Source: Nitrospiraceae bacterium (lineage in GTDB: Bacteria > Nitrospirota > Nitrospiria > Nitrospirales > Nitrospiraceae). From it: a DNA stretch of 64,000 nt. The notes beneath the pieces were generated by a model that had not been told where the DNA came from, made no database searches, and was given only the letters and a program-made list of their open reading frames with translations. Shown piece after piece: positions 26,365 through 35,284 of the stretch. The stretch spans positions 41,001 to 105,000 of the forward strand of contig DASPUC010000015.1 of the NCBI GenBank assembly GCA_035623075.1. Direction: 5' to 3'. Within the stretch, counting starts at the first letter, position 1. Each line of letters starts with the position of its first letter. The position numbers and the translations under genes are program-made.

Positions 26365-28917
26365 GTGATACGATCCGAGCACGACATGTGGCGCTCGTCC
26401 GAGCCCAAACCCACCGGTCCTTTTCAACAATGGCTGGACCGTGTTTCACGTCCGATCGACTTTGCCAGCCGGGATGCGTTTGCCCATCTCCCCACCGTAA
26501 AAAATCTCAATCGGTTTGTCTCCTCGCAAGTGGTCCAGGCGCTCTCTGACCGTGTTTACCCACGGGCAATTGAAACGGCCTTACTCAGGTTGCGCGAATT
26601 ATTCGCCGAGGACCGCCAACGGCTTTCTCCGATCGAGCAACAACGACGGCTGCGGGAAGCCGCGACGATTCTGAGTACGTTGCGGGCGGCTGCGCAGGAC
26701 CCTGCTCACGCGTGGAATGAGCCACAGGATGTGGTTGCGTCTTCGCCGGCGGGACGCGGGTATGTCTCGAACGAATTGTGGAAGGTCCCGATTCGATTCG
26801 CGAAGGGGGTCGGTCCGCAACGAACAGCGCTCTTAAACCGCATGGGCATTGCGACCGTTGAGGATGCGCTATGGACGGTGCCCTGGCGATATGAAGATCG
26901 GTCGGTCATCACGCCGATCGGACGTCTCGCGGTCGGGGCGCAGGCGTCGATCTGTGGAACAATCGTTCACAGCAAGGCGAAACGCGCACGGCATCGGCGT
27001 CTTTCCATCCTTGAGGTGACGGTGGAGGATGAAACAGGGGCGATCCAGATCCTGTTCTTCAATCAACCGTACCTCGAGCAACTGCTTCCCGTGGGCACCC
27101 GTGTGATGATGACCGGTCGAGTGGTCGTCGGCGCGCGAGGATGGATCGACCGCCGCATGGAAGTCTCGCAGTACGAAGTGTTGGGCGAAGATACCGAATC
27201 GCCGTTACATGTGGGCTGCATCGTACCGATTTACCATGAGACAAAGGGTTGGACTTCGCGGCAGATGCGGGTGCTGATCCGAGGGTTGCTCGACCTGCAT
27301 GCAGGAAGTCTTCAAGAAATCCTGCCGGTCCCGCTGCGGGCCCGGTATCGGCTTCCGCCTATCCAACATGCGATTGAAGACGTGCATTTCCCGAAAGCCG
27401 GGACGGATGGGGGTCAATTGGATCGAGGCCTGACGCTGGCGCACCGGAGACTCGCGGTTGAAGAATTGTTTCTGCTGCAGCTGGCCTTAGCCTCACGGCA
27501 ACGGGTCGTGAAAGAAGAAGTGAAAACAGTTCGATTCGGCGCTCACACGTCGCTCTTGGCGAGGCTGGTTCGATTACTGCCATTCCGTCTCACCCCGCCA
27601 CAGGAACGGGTGATCGATGAGATTCGACAGGATATGGTGTCCACCCGCCCGATGAACCGGTTGATTCAGGGCGATGTCGGATCAGGAAAAACCGTCGTGG
27701 CTCTGCATGCGATGGTGGTCGCGTGCGGGTCCGGTTATCAAGCGGCGTTGATGGCGCCCACGGAAATTTTGGCCGAGCAGCATTATCGAAACATGAAAGG
27801 CCTTCTGGAGTCGCTCGGCCTGACCACGGTGCTGGTGACAGGCGGAGGACGAGCGGCGACCCGGAAAGTCGTGCGCGAACAAGTGGCCTCCGGAAAAGCC
27901 CATGTGATTATCGGGACTCATGCGCTCATTCAGGAGGGGATCGCATTTGCAAAGCTCGGGCTCGCGGTTATTGATGAGCAACATCGGTTCGGGGTGTTGC
28001 AACGGAAGACCCTGATTGACAAGGGATATCGGCCGGACGTGCTCGTGCTGACGGCTACGCCGATTCCACGAACGTTGGCCATGACGGTCTACGGGGATCT
28101 CGATGTGTCGGTGATCGACGCGATGCCGCCTGGTCGAAAACCGGTTCGCACTTGGCTGTTCGGCGAGGCGCAGCGTCGACGGGCGTATCAGATCGCACGC
28201 GACGAGTTGCGAAACGGCCGGCAGGTCTATGTGGTCTATCCCCTCGTTGAGGAATCGGAAAAAACAGACCTCCAAGCAGCAATCCAAGGTGCTGGGCGGC
28301 TCCAGGAGGAAGAGTTTGCCGACTTCCACGTCGGTTTGTTGCATGGGCGGCTCAAGTCCGACGAGAAGGAACGGGTGATGCTGTCGTACAAGCGAGGTGA
28401 CATTCAGGTTTTAGTCGCGACAACGGTGGTGGAAGTCGGAGTCGACGTGCCCAATGCCTCCGTCATGATGATCGAACACGCCGAACGGTTCGGTTTGGCT
28501 CAGTTGCATCAATTGCGCGGACGAGTGGGACGGAGCGGACATCAATCCTATTGTTTTCTCATGGCATCAACAGGGGCTGTATCGAGGTCGTTCAAGGCCA
28601 AATCGGCTGGTGACTCCGCCACAGCCTCCCGAGAGCGACTCGAGGCGCTTGTCCGGTCGAACGATGGGTTTGTGATCGCGGAAGAGGACTTACGGATTCG
28701 CGGGCCCGGCGAATTCTTCGGGTTTCGCCAATGGGGTATGCCAGAGTTTCGTGTCGCCAACTTGATCCGCGACGCCGACCTGCTCCAACAGGTTCGCCAG
28801 GAAGCGTTTGCGCTCTTGCGACAGGATCCGCACTTGAAGGCGCCCATGCATCAAGGATTGCGCGAGGCCATGGTGCGGAAGTGGGAAAAGAAGTTGGATT
28901 TGGGATCGGTGAGTTAA
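26365..28917 (+). CDS. recG: ATP-dependent DNA helicase RecG
   Basis: 850 residues from GTG 26365, preceded by GGAGGAGAGG. RecG remodels stalled forks and branched DNA. About 140 extra N-terminal residues precede the wedge (OB-fold) domain. Walker A is GDVGSGKT at 436-443, the DEQH box is at 537-540, and TATPIPRT follows. Typical RecG is near 690 residues, so the N-terminal extension is large but is known in other phyla. The C-terminal RIRGPGEFFGFRQWG block is normal. Confidence 0.97.
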   Translation: MIRSEHDMWRSSEPKPTGPFQQWLDRVSRPIDFASRDAFAHLPTVKNLNRFVSSQVVQALSDRVYPRAIETALLRLRELFAEDRQRLSPIEQQRRLREAATILSTLRAAAQDPAHAWNEPQDVVASSPAGRGYVSNELWKVPIRFAKGVGPQRTALLNRMGIATVEDALWTVPWRYEDRSVITPIGRLAVGAQASICGTIVHSKAKRARHRRLSILEVTVEDETGAIQILFFNQPYLEQLLPVGTRVMMTGRVVVGARGWIDRRMEVSQYEVLGEDTESPLHVGCIVPIYHETKGWTSRQMRVLIRGLLDLHAGSLQEILPVPLRARYRLPPIQHAIEDVHFPKAGTDGGQLDRGLTLAHRRLAVEELFLLQLALASRQRVVKEEVKTVRFGAHTSLLARLVRLLPFRLTPPQERVIDEIRQDMVSTRPMNRLIQGDVGSGKTVVALHAMVVACGSGYQAALMAPTEILAEQHYRNMKGLLESLGLTTVLVTGGGRAATRKVVREQVASGKAHVIIGTHALIQEGIAFAKLGLAVIDEQHRFGVLQRKTLIDKGYRPDVLVLTATPIPRTLAMTVYGDLDVSVIDAMPPGRKPVRTWLFGEAQRRRAYQIARDELRNGRQVYVVYPLVEESEKTDLQAAIQGAGRLQEEEFADFHVGLLHGRLKSDEKERVMLSYKRGDIQVLVATTVVEVGVDVPNASVMMIEHAERFGLAQLHQLRGRVGRSGHQSYCFLMASTGAVSRSFKAKSAGDSATASRERLEALVRSNDGFVIAEEDLRIRGPGEFFGFRQWGMPEFRVANLIRDADLLQQVRQEAFALLRQDPHLKAPMHQGLREAMVRKWEKKLDLGSVS

Positions 28918-28923
28918 TTAATC

Positions 28924-28978
28924 GGGCGAGGGGGACTGTATAATCCTATCTCTAGCCCCTCGCCTCTCGCCCTCAGCC
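28924..28978. repeat. Intergenic repeat family C, short copy
   Basis: GGGCGAGGGGGA (28924-28935) faces TCTAGCCCCTCGCCTCTCGC (from 28950) across a perfect TATAAT at 28939-28944. The right arm is the reverse complement of the words at 17180-17212. The TATAAT could be a chance -10 element, since no good -35 lies 16-18 bases upstream. Confidence 0.55.
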
Positions 28979-28988
28979 AGATGGTGAC

Positions 28989-29312
28989 ATGGGATTACTG
29001 CAACGGTTAAAGCACGATTTCAAAGCGGGACTGGCGACGCTCCGTCTCGGGACGGCCCAAGCGGCCAATCGGGCCTTAGAGGAAACGGAATTACTGCGAC
29101 TCCGTCTCGAGGTCCGCAAGCTTGATCAGCAGCTTGGAGACCTCTATCGAGACGTCGGAGAGCGAGCGGTAAACTTGCGAGAACGAGGGGAGCCGGCCGA
29201 GCGACTTTTGCAAGATACGGAGCTGGCACGGTTGGTCAGAGAGGTGCAGGAGTTGAAAGAAACTAGAAAGAAGCTAGAGGCCGACATGGACGACATCCGG
29301 GCCGGATTGTAA
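28989..29312 (+). CDS. Hypothetical coiled-coil protein, 107 aa
   Basis: An almost wholly helical, charged protein with heptad-like spacing (ALEETELLRLRLEVRKLDQQ and VREVQELKETRKKLEADMDD). No signal peptide, membrane segment or catalytic motif is seen. No family is recognised. It ends seven bases before the Ppx/GppA gene and is probably cotranscribed with it. Confidence 0.7.
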   Translation: MGLLQRLKHDFKAGLATLRLGTAQAANRALEETELLRLRLEVRKLDQQLGDLYRDVGERAVNLRERGEPAERLLQDTELARLVREVQELKETRKKLEADMDDIRAGL

Positions 29313-29319
29313 TGCCACA

Positions 29320-30270
29320 GTGAGAGAGGCGAAACCGATAAGGCTTGCCGGGGTCGACATAGGAACACTCACCTGCCGGTTGCTCATCGCCGATCTTCCC
29401 GTTGGCGGACGACTGGTGGAACTGCACTCAGATCGCCGCATTCTTCGCCTCGGCGAAGGGGTTGATCAAGCCAAGACACTCAGTGAAACCGCCATGGGTC
29501 GGGTTATCGCTTGTTTACGCGAGTGGCGGGAGGTGATCGAGACCTACCAGGTTAACCGCTGCATCGCGGTGGCGACGAGCGCAGTGCGGGATGCGGGCAA
29601 TCGAGCCGAGTTTCTCGATCGCATCAAACGCGAGGCCGGTTTCGAGGTTGAGATCATTACTGGTGCAGAAGAAGCCAGACGAACATTGCTGGGGATTCGC
29701 TCCGGATTGCCCGATGGCGTCACCGAAGTGTTGGCGCTGGATATCGGCGGCGGCAGCACAGAGTTCATCCTGGATCGTCCAGGGCATAAACCGATCGTGC
29801 GGTCGATCAATATCGGAGTCGTCCGCCTATGCGATCGAATTATTCGTCATGACCCGCCGACTGACGAGGAAGTGCGACAGGCGCGCGAGTGGGTCGCGCG
29901 GGAAACCAGAGCCGCAATTGTCGATATGGGCAATTGTCATGGTGCGACGTTCGTTGGGACGGCCGGCACGATCACCAGCCTCGCGGCCATGGCACAGAAA
30001 CTTCCTGCCTACGAACCGGCCAGGATTCACAACTACACACTCGACTTAGATACCATTCGAGAATTAGAACAGGCGCTGCTCAGTAGGAAAAAAGCTGACC
30101 GTGTCGGCTTACCCGGTCTCGAAAGAGGCCGCGAAGAGGTTATCGTTGCCGGTGCGATCATTATCCAAACAGTGATGGAGACGCTTGGACTGTGCGAATG
30201 CCTGGTCAGCGACCTGGGGTTGCGTGAAGGGGTCTTGATAGAACTGGCGGCAAGGATCTCAGAATCATGA
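29320..30270 (+). CDS. Exopolyphosphatase / pppGpp phosphatase family protein
   Basis: 316 residues starting at GTG. It is an actin-like ASKHA phosphatase: AGVDIGTLTCRLLIAD (phosphate 1), AVATSAVRDAGNR, ITGAEEARRT, LALDIGGGSTEFI (phosphate 2) and FVGTAGTITSLAAM. The length corresponds to the short Ppx/GppA type without the HD domain. It would hydrolyse polyphosphate or pppGpp, linking phosphate storage and stringent response; the sequence alone does not say which. Confidence 0.9.
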   Translation: MREAKPIRLAGVDIGTLTCRLLIADLPVGGRLVELHSDRRILRLGEGVDQAKTLSETAMGRVIACLREWREVIETYQVNRCIAVATSAVRDAGNRAEFLDRIKREAGFEVEIITGAEEARRTLLGIRSGLPDGVTEVLALDIGGGSTEFILDRPGHKPIVRSINIGVVRLCDRIIRHDPPTDEEVRQAREWVARETRAAIVDMGNCHGATFVGTAGTITSLAAMAQKLPAYEPARIHNYTLDLDTIRELEQALLSRKKADRVGLPGLERGREEVIVAGAIIIQTVMETLGLCECLVSDLGLREGVLIELAARISES

Positions 30271-30312
30271 ACAGACTGATTGCTGAACGTTGACGTCTGG
30301 CAACTTCCTCGC

Positions 30313-31803
30313 TCACCGCTGTGAATACCACCGAAACCCTTTGCTCTCGGTATAAGTAGGCTTCGGGGGGCCGCCCGGCTTTTCCAGTAACAACACTTTG
30401 AAGTCAATCAGTCCGAACCAGGCTGGGTCTGCGACGTCGTGGTAGTGCGTGCCTTGCAGCTTGGGCAGCATGTCACCGAGTGCTTGTTTCAGTTCGTTTT
30501 CGGTGTACGCACGGACGGTGAAGGGCTTGTTCATGGCTTGGCAAAATCGTTGAATGGTATAGGCCGCACCGGTGCAGAGCACTTTCGTGTCGGGCTTCAT
30601 GCCTAAGAACTGGGGCAGTGAGAGATAGCGCTCTTGAAAGCCGAGCCAGCGGACAGCCTGGCGCAGATGGCTGTACTGCACCTCGTATTCGGTATGGCCC
30701 GGGAGCTTCACCGGCGCCGGCCAGCCTTCTTCAATGCCAAACTCCGTCAGGAAAGCCCGTCCACCCGGTTTGAGGACGCGCCAGAGTTCTGCAACGAAAC
30801 GAATCGGTCCCAAGTTGAAGATGACGTCGTCTGGAAGATCGGCTTCGAGCGGCAACCGCAGCCGTCTGATCCAGTCCAACGCTTCTTGATGCTGTGCGGT
30901 CGCACCGGTTCCCGAGAGGAGTTCACTTTTGCTGAGTTTCACCGGCGTCATATCGGCCATGTTTTCGTTGTCGATCACGAGATCGACCGAATTGTCGCCG
31001 AACGGCAGCTGCTCTCCATTGGCCCTGGTGCCGATCCCGCTCCACCCGCCTTCTTTTGCCCGCTGGGTCTGGAGCTTCAAGAACGGGTGTGTGATATCGA
31101 GCGACACATATTTCATGGCCTGTCGTTCAAACGGCAATAGTTCCTTTGCCATCTCTCGCGCTATATAGCCGAGTCCCCCGCCCACTTCGAGTATGATTTT
31201 CGGTTTGGGGTTGAACCAACCGAGCTTGCGGAGTTGCTGCATGAGAAGCCGACCATAGGTGAGTCCGTTGAGAGCGTCGTTTGGTTCCCGGAAAAGGTGT
31301 GAGACGGTGGTTTCAATCAAATCGAAGTGTCCGTCGTCCTGTGCACTGTCGCTCAGTTCATGGCGGTGAAACTCTTCGAGGTGCTCCTCGCCTTCGAATC
31401 CTTCCTGGCCGGACCAGCCTTCCCGGATTTGTTGCAGCAGCACGTCCCACTTGGCCTTGTGCCGATGGCCGCCAGGCGGCTCCGCGCCGAAGTAGCAGAG
31501 AGAATAGGTGGGGAGGGCCCAGCGTTCCAAGTACCACTTGCCGGTCTGCCCGTCCGGTCCGCAAATGCGGGCGCCATATTTCTCGAGCAATGCACCAACG
31601 GAGATGTGGCCGTTCATCGATTTCAGCATATCTAGGCCGGTTCGATTGAGTCGGACCACTGGCAAGTTATCGTCGAGAGGCGCAAACCACCATTCGTCGT
31701 CGCTGTGCTGAAAGGCGACGAGGTCGGGAATGTGCCAGGCCAGGAGTGCGCGGGTCTCTCTGGTCAGTTCGAGCGGTTCATGGACAGCAACGGCTGGTTT
31801 CAT
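30313..31803 (-). CDS. Class I methyltransferase with PqqD-like N-terminal domain
   Basis: 496 residues from ATG 31803. A longer frame reaching 32139 is rejected because it runs through a repeat. Residues 35-95 (VVRLNRTGLDMLKSMNGHIS, VGALLEKYG) resemble the PqqD winged-helix fold used as a peptide recognition element. The SAM site is ILEVGGGLGYIAREM with EVGGGLG at 206-212, followed by SLDITHPF, an acidic VDLVIDNENMADM and LKPGGRAFLTEFG. No precursor peptide or other RiPP enzyme is found nearby. Its ribosome site is weak. The substrate could be a peptide or lipid. Confidence 0.8.
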   Translation of the reverse strand: MKPAVAVHEPLELTRETRALLAWHIPDLVAFQHSDDEWWFAPLDDNLPVVRLNRTGLDMLKSMNGHISVGALLEKYGARICGPDGQTGKWYLERWALPTYSLCYFGAEPPGGHRHKAKWDVLLQQIREGWSGQEGFEGEEHLEEFHRHELSDSAQDDGHFDLIETTVSHLFREPNDALNGLTYGRLLMQQLRKLGWFNPKPKIILEVGGGLGYIAREMAKELLPFERQAMKYVSLDITHPFLKLQTQRAKEGGWSGIGTRANGEQLPFGDNSVDLVIDNENMADMTPVKLSKSELLSGTGATAQHQEALDWIRRLRLPLEADLPDDVIFNLGPIRFVAELWRVLKPGGRAFLTEFGIEEGWPAPVKLPGHTEYEVQYSHLRQAVRWLGFQERYLSLPQFLGMKPDTKVLCTGAAYTIQRFCQAMNKPFTVRAYTENELKQALGDMLPKLQGTHYHDVADPAWFGLIDFKVLLLEKPGGPPKPTYTESKGFRWYSQR

Positions 31804-31871
31804 GGCGGACCAACATGATCGAGCGCCGAAGCCTACACGAGTGATCCATTTCCCCGCAAGGAGGTGTGTGT

Positions 31872-31985
31872 TGGTATATTTTGGCTGGTGTCGTTTGTTT
31901 GGTCTATTTGGTTCGTGTCGTGCTTTTGGTCCGATGAACGAAATGAACCAGGCAAACGAAATAAACGAGACAAACCGAGAAACGA
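31872..31985. repeat. Intergenic repeat family D (long inverted repeat)
   Basis: The left arm contains GTTTGTTTGGTCTATTTGGT and the right arm AACGAAATAAACGAGACAAA. The reverse complement of the right arm aligns with the left at most positions over 24 bases, giving a long imperfect hairpin made of TTTGGTT and TTTCGTT words. It lies between the cupredoxin and the methyltransferase. Confidence 0.55.
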
Positions 31986-31988
31986 GAG

Positions 31989-32363
31989 CTAGAGCTGAGA
32001 GGGGTTGGCGGAGTCCGTCACAGTGATCACGCCGTGCATGATGGGATGGATACGGCAAATGTAGGGATACCGCCCAGGTGTGAGACTGGGAATGGTAAAG
32101 GTGCCGTTCGGGAGAACCACTCCGGAGTCGAATGCGCAAGCCTCTCCGTCTTCCAGGCAGCCTTGATGGGTAATGGTGTGTTCAGTCGGGGTGGGATTGT
32201 CCCACCGAATCGCCATGTGGCTGGAGACCGTCACGGCCTTCGGCACGAAGTAGGGCGATCCGTTCTCAATGGTAATGAGAGTATACGGCGCTGTGGCCTC
32301 CGTCGGCCATGCTCCCATTAAAATTGCGCTGATTGTCGCTACCACGAAGAAGGTCTGTCTCAT
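31989..32363 (-). CDS. Secreted cupredoxin (type 1 copper protein)
   Basis: 124 residues with a signal peptide of about 24 residues (hydrophobic VVATISAILMGAW). The copper ligands are H62 in PTEHTITH, C103 in YPYICRIHP, H106 and M109 (spacing Cys-x2-His-x2-Met). The loop holding three ligands is short, as in plastocyanin-like electron carriers. A periplasmic electron transfer role is likely. Its donor and acceptor are not in the window. It lies upstream of the PqqD-like methyltransferase on the same strand, with repeat family D between. Confidence 0.9.
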   Translation of the reverse strand: MRQTFFVVATISAILMGAWPTEATAPYTLITIENGSPYFVPKAVTVSSHMAIRWDNPTPTEHTITHQGCLEDGEACAFDSGVVLPNGTFTIPSLTPGRYPYICRIHPIMHGVITVTDSANPSQL

Positions 32364-32545
32364 GGATTAGTCAATACTCCCTTAGTTATTTGAGCCACAA
32401 CCCCGACCAAGAATTCTGAGAATCGTTGCATTATTGGTAATCATTCTACCATGCGAGTCAACCGTAAAAATTGGCCAGCTTGTGAGAGGTTTTGAGGGAG
32501 ATATCCCCTTGACCTCATGAGAGGATTATACGATCCTCGCCCCCT

Positions 32546-33568
32546 ATGGCCTGGCTCACAAAAATCTTTGGTTTCATCATGCGCGTGTCGTGGTGGAAGG
32601 GGCCTTTTGGTCTCGTCTGCGTCTTCCTGCTCGTTAGCGCGCTTCCAGCCAACGCCTTTACCCTCTCGAGTCCCAAGCCAGGAGCAGTCGTGTCTTCTGG
32701 TCAGGCTCTTTCCGTATCGATCGAGGCGAGGAATGATGTCAATCTTCTGGGGGTCAAATTCTATTGGTACCGCTCTGATCAAGAACCAATTGCTTCTCAT
32801 CAGGCCGTTCCAGTTGCATTTACTCAGACCGTGGGCGCCGCACCGTATACAGGAGTGATTCCGGTTCCGGCTGACGGAATAGGGGTTATGCGCCTGCTCG
32901 CTATCGGGGAAGTAACGAGGGGGCGGTTCGGGGGGCACGAGGATTTTGATGAGGTACTCGTGACCGTTCGACCCAAAGCTGCCTTGACTGTGATCGAATT
33001 CGCCGTGGAAAAACCCTGGCGGTTGAATACCATCGGCAAACGAGTTCCGATACCGGCCGTGGGACAGTTCGCGGACGACGGAGTCAGGCCGCTGAGCGGG
33101 CCCGGTACAGAGAGTGAGTTTTGGTCCTCTGATGAACAGGTGGTCTCGGTTGATCCGGAAGGGATGGTCCAGGTGAAGGGGAACGGCAGGGCCGTTGTGA
33201 CGGTGAAGAATCGTGGGAAGGAAGGCAAGCTTACGGTGCTCGTCGAAGCGGAAACGAGCCCGAACCACGAACCGGTGGCGCGTGTGCCGGCAGAACTGAC
33301 CGTCAAGTCGGGCCACCTTGTGGTTCTTGACGGGATTCAAAGTCGGGATCCCGACGGCGATCCGCTCCATTATGAATGGAAACAACTCCGCGGGAATAAG
33401 GTCGCGCTGTTAAACAGCAACGAAGCCAAGGCGACTTTCATGGCGCCGCCCGTGATGCAACGGCGGCAATTTCAATTCTCACTCCAAGTGACCGATATGG
33501 CAGGCCCGGACACCGTAAAGGGAGCCGACAGCCGACCGGCGATGATTTCGGTATGGGTCGAACCCTAG
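32546..33568 (+). CDS. Secreted protein with Ig-like and PKD/REJ-like domains
   Basis: 340 residues. A signal peptide ends near residue 37 (FLLVSALPANAFT). The start could also be ATG 32579. Three beta domains follow: an Ig-like region (SPKPGAVVSSGQALSVSIEA), a BIG2-like segment (EFWSSDEQVVSVDPEGMVQV) and a PKD/REJ-like domain (GIQSRDPDGDPLHYEWKQL). It is probably a cell-surface or periplasmic adhesion or scaffold protein. No anchor is seen at the C-terminus. Confidence 0.8.
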   Translation: MAWLTKIFGFIMRVSWWKGPFGLVCVFLLVSALPANAFTLSSPKPGAVVSSGQALSVSIEARNDVNLLGVKFYWYRSDQEPIASHQAVPVAFTQTVGAAPYTGVIPVPADGIGVMRLLAIGEVTRGRFGGHEDFDEVLVTVRPKAALTVIEFAVEKPWRLNTIGKRVPIPAVGQFADDGVRPLSGPGTESEFWSSDEQVVSVDPEGMVQVKGNGRAVVTVKNRGKEGKLTVLVEAETSPNHEPVARVPAELTVKSGHLVVLDGIQSRDPDGDPLHYEWKQLRGNKVALLNSNEAKATFMAPPVMQRRQFQFSLQVTDMAGPDTVKGADSRPAMISVWVEP

Positions 33569-33689
33569 TACACGAAACGCAGTAATAACGCAGGGGTTCT
33601 GCCCTGGTTGCATGAACCTAGAATTTCATGCTAGATGGTGCCCCGGATAGTCCTCTTGTATGCGAGGACGACAGGAGGGGAGACAATCG

Positions 33690-34124
33690 ATGGCCAAAAA
33701 GAAAAAGAAGGCAGCGAAGTCGCGCTCGGCACGAGCGGGCAAGAAGGCGGCTGTAAAGAAAAAGAGGACAAAGAAAGCCGCCGCCAAAGCGAAGCGGAAA
33801 CCTGTTTCGAAAAAGAAAGTTGCGGCAAAGAAGCCGTCTCTTCAAGCCAAAGCCGCAGGAGCACCGGTTAAAAAGTTCGTGCCGTCTTCCGAGGAGGAAA
33901 CTCCCAGGCAGAAAGTCATTGCGAAACCGGCACTCCCGCTGGAACCCAAAGACGAGGAGCTCGACGAAGAAATGGGCGAGGAAGAATTGGAGATGTCGGG
34001 TGAGGGTGAGATGGACGACGAGATGGAAGAAGATCTCTCACTGGACGACGAAGACGAGGATGTGGATTACCTTGAAAAGTCCGAAGATCTGCTCGACGAT
34101 TCCGACGACTACCGCACGCATTAA
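33690..34124 (+). CDS. Lys-rich histone H1-like protein with acidic tail
   Basis: 144 residues. ATG 33690 is preferred because AGGAGGGGAGAC lies upstream. Residues 1-62 are Lys/Ala/Arg-rich (MAKKKKKAAKSRSARAGKKA, AAAKAKRKPVSKKK), like the C-terminal domain of histone H1 or bacterial Hc1-type proteins. Residues 88-141 are almost wholly acidic (EEMGEEELEMSGEGEMDDEM). The arrangement suggests a DNA- or RNA-binding polycation with its own acidic counterpart. No homologue can be named with confidence. Confidence 0.75.
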   Translation: MAKKKKKAAKSRSARAGKKAAVKKKRTKKAAAKAKRKPVSKKKVAAKKPSLQAKAAGAPVKKFVPSSEEETPRQKVIAKPALPLEPKDEELDEEMGEEELEMSGEGEMDDEMEEDLSLDDEDEDVDYLEKSEDLLDDSDDYRTH

Positions 34125-34166
34125 GTCCGTCTGTCCCACCGGTTGCTTCTTTCCTTCACGAGTACC

Positions 34167-34628
34167 ATGAGTCATTTCCTGTTCATCGCCGGAGCCTTGC
34201 GGGAGCGGAGTTCGCAGGAAAGCGCAGAGGTACAACTTGCTCACGGTCTCTGGGGTCTTTGCACGTCACTAATCAAGGAGAATCTTGAGACCTTTCTTCA
34301 GCCCCATTCCTTCGGACTCGTCTATGTGCTCAAGGTCGGTCTCTGCGCCGAGTTTCAGATTCGTTCTCCCGTCCTGCCCTTCCGTGATCTTGACGAGCTT
34401 CTCAAAGACGACCTGAAAACCGAGGCTCGATTCGGTTTTGTACGCGTGAACGTGACGCGTCGGTGGATGTCGTCACCGCAGGAGAGCCAGACGATTCTGC
34501 AATCAGTGCTGAAGATTCCCGATCAGGCGGAACTGACCCGTCGTCTTGCGTTAGGCATGCATCGGCTGACTGAGGAGGAGTATGCCGCGATCGTCCGAGG
34601 GATCGGGGAACCGGCGAGCACAGGCTAA
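34167..34628 (+). CDS. Hypothetical protein, 153 aa
   Basis: ATG 34167 starts MSHFLFIAGALRERSSQES; an upstream in-frame start at 34143 has no better ribosome site. The protein is soluble with a helix-rich C-terminal half (ELTRRLALGMHRLTEEEYAA). No family is recognised. Its stop overlaps the stop of the convergent Lon-like gene by four bases. Confidence 0.6.
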   Translation: MSHFLFIAGALRERSSQESAEVQLAHGLWGLCTSLIKENLETFLQPHSFGLVYVLKVGLCAEFQIRSPVLPFRDLDELLKDDLKTEARFGFVRVNVTRRWMSSPQESQTILQSVLKIPDQAELTRRLALGMHRLTEEEYAAIVRGIGEPASTG

Positions 34629-35284
34629 ATGCGTTGGCCCGTCATGAGTTGATAGGCTTCGTCGATCGTCTCGACTTCTTTCACGGTCACGTTCAACTGA
34701 AGAGCCAACTCGTTCAGGTTCCACCGTTCATTATAGATTTGTCCGCGTGGAACCAGAATGGTGCGATATCCTTCGCGTGCGGCGGCACGCATTTTATCCG
34801 GAATGCTTCCAACGAACCCAATCTTTCCCCCAGGCTCGAACGTGCCAGTGAGAGCAATGCCGCGCTGAACTTTGTCTCCCTTGAACACAGCGATGAAGCC
34901 GACGGCCATGGCAGCACCGGCGCTCGGGCCGTCGGTGCCGGTGGGGGCATAGGCGACTCCGGCCACGGTGATGGTTCCGCTGTGTTGTATGGACGGGGTC
35001 CTTTCAATGGCATAGGAGAAAGCCTGGGACATTGAACCCAAGTGAGTACTGCCGAGTCGGATCCGACCCGCTATCCACTGCAACTGGGCCGGGTCAGGTT
35101 CCGGCTTTTTGTCCCACCACATCAAGAGCACTTCAAAAGCGCCGAGATTGTTGACTCCGACCGCGGCCAAGACCGGCAACTCGACGACATTGTCTGCGAA
35201 GAGTGATGCCGGAGTACTGCACGCGAGAGTTAAGAGCATGGCGAGGATGATCGAAACCTTGGTTCGCATAGCGACCGTTCGCAT
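34625..35284 (-). CDS. Secreted S16 (Lon-type) protease domain protein
   Basis: 219 residues; ATG 35269 is an alternative start and neither has a strong ribosome site. An N-terminal hydrophobic segment (VSIILAMLLTLACS) indicates export, possibly as a lipoprotein although the lipobox is poor. The protease domain has the nucleophile S121 in GTDGPSAGAAMAVG and K164 in SIPDKMR. Their spacing of 43 residues equals that of the catalytic Ser-Lys pair in Lon. The ATPase part of Lon is absent. It may cut periplasmic proteins without ATP. Confidence 0.85.
   Translation of the reverse strand: MRTVAMRTKVSIILAMLLTLACSTPASLFADNVVELPVLAAVGVNNLGAFEVLLMWWDKKPEPDPAQLQWIAGRIRLGSTHLGSMSQAFSYAIERTPSIQHSGTITVAGVAYAPTGTDGPSAGAAMAVGFIAVFKGDKVQRGIALTGTFEPGGKIGFVGSIPDKMRAAAREGYRTILVPRGQIYNERWNLNELALQLNVTVKEVETIDEAYQLMTGQRI

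Noticed and set aside
31804..32139. Longer N-terminus for the PqqD-like methyltransferase
   Set aside because: It would translate repeat family D and part of the cupredoxin gene on the same strand in another frame.
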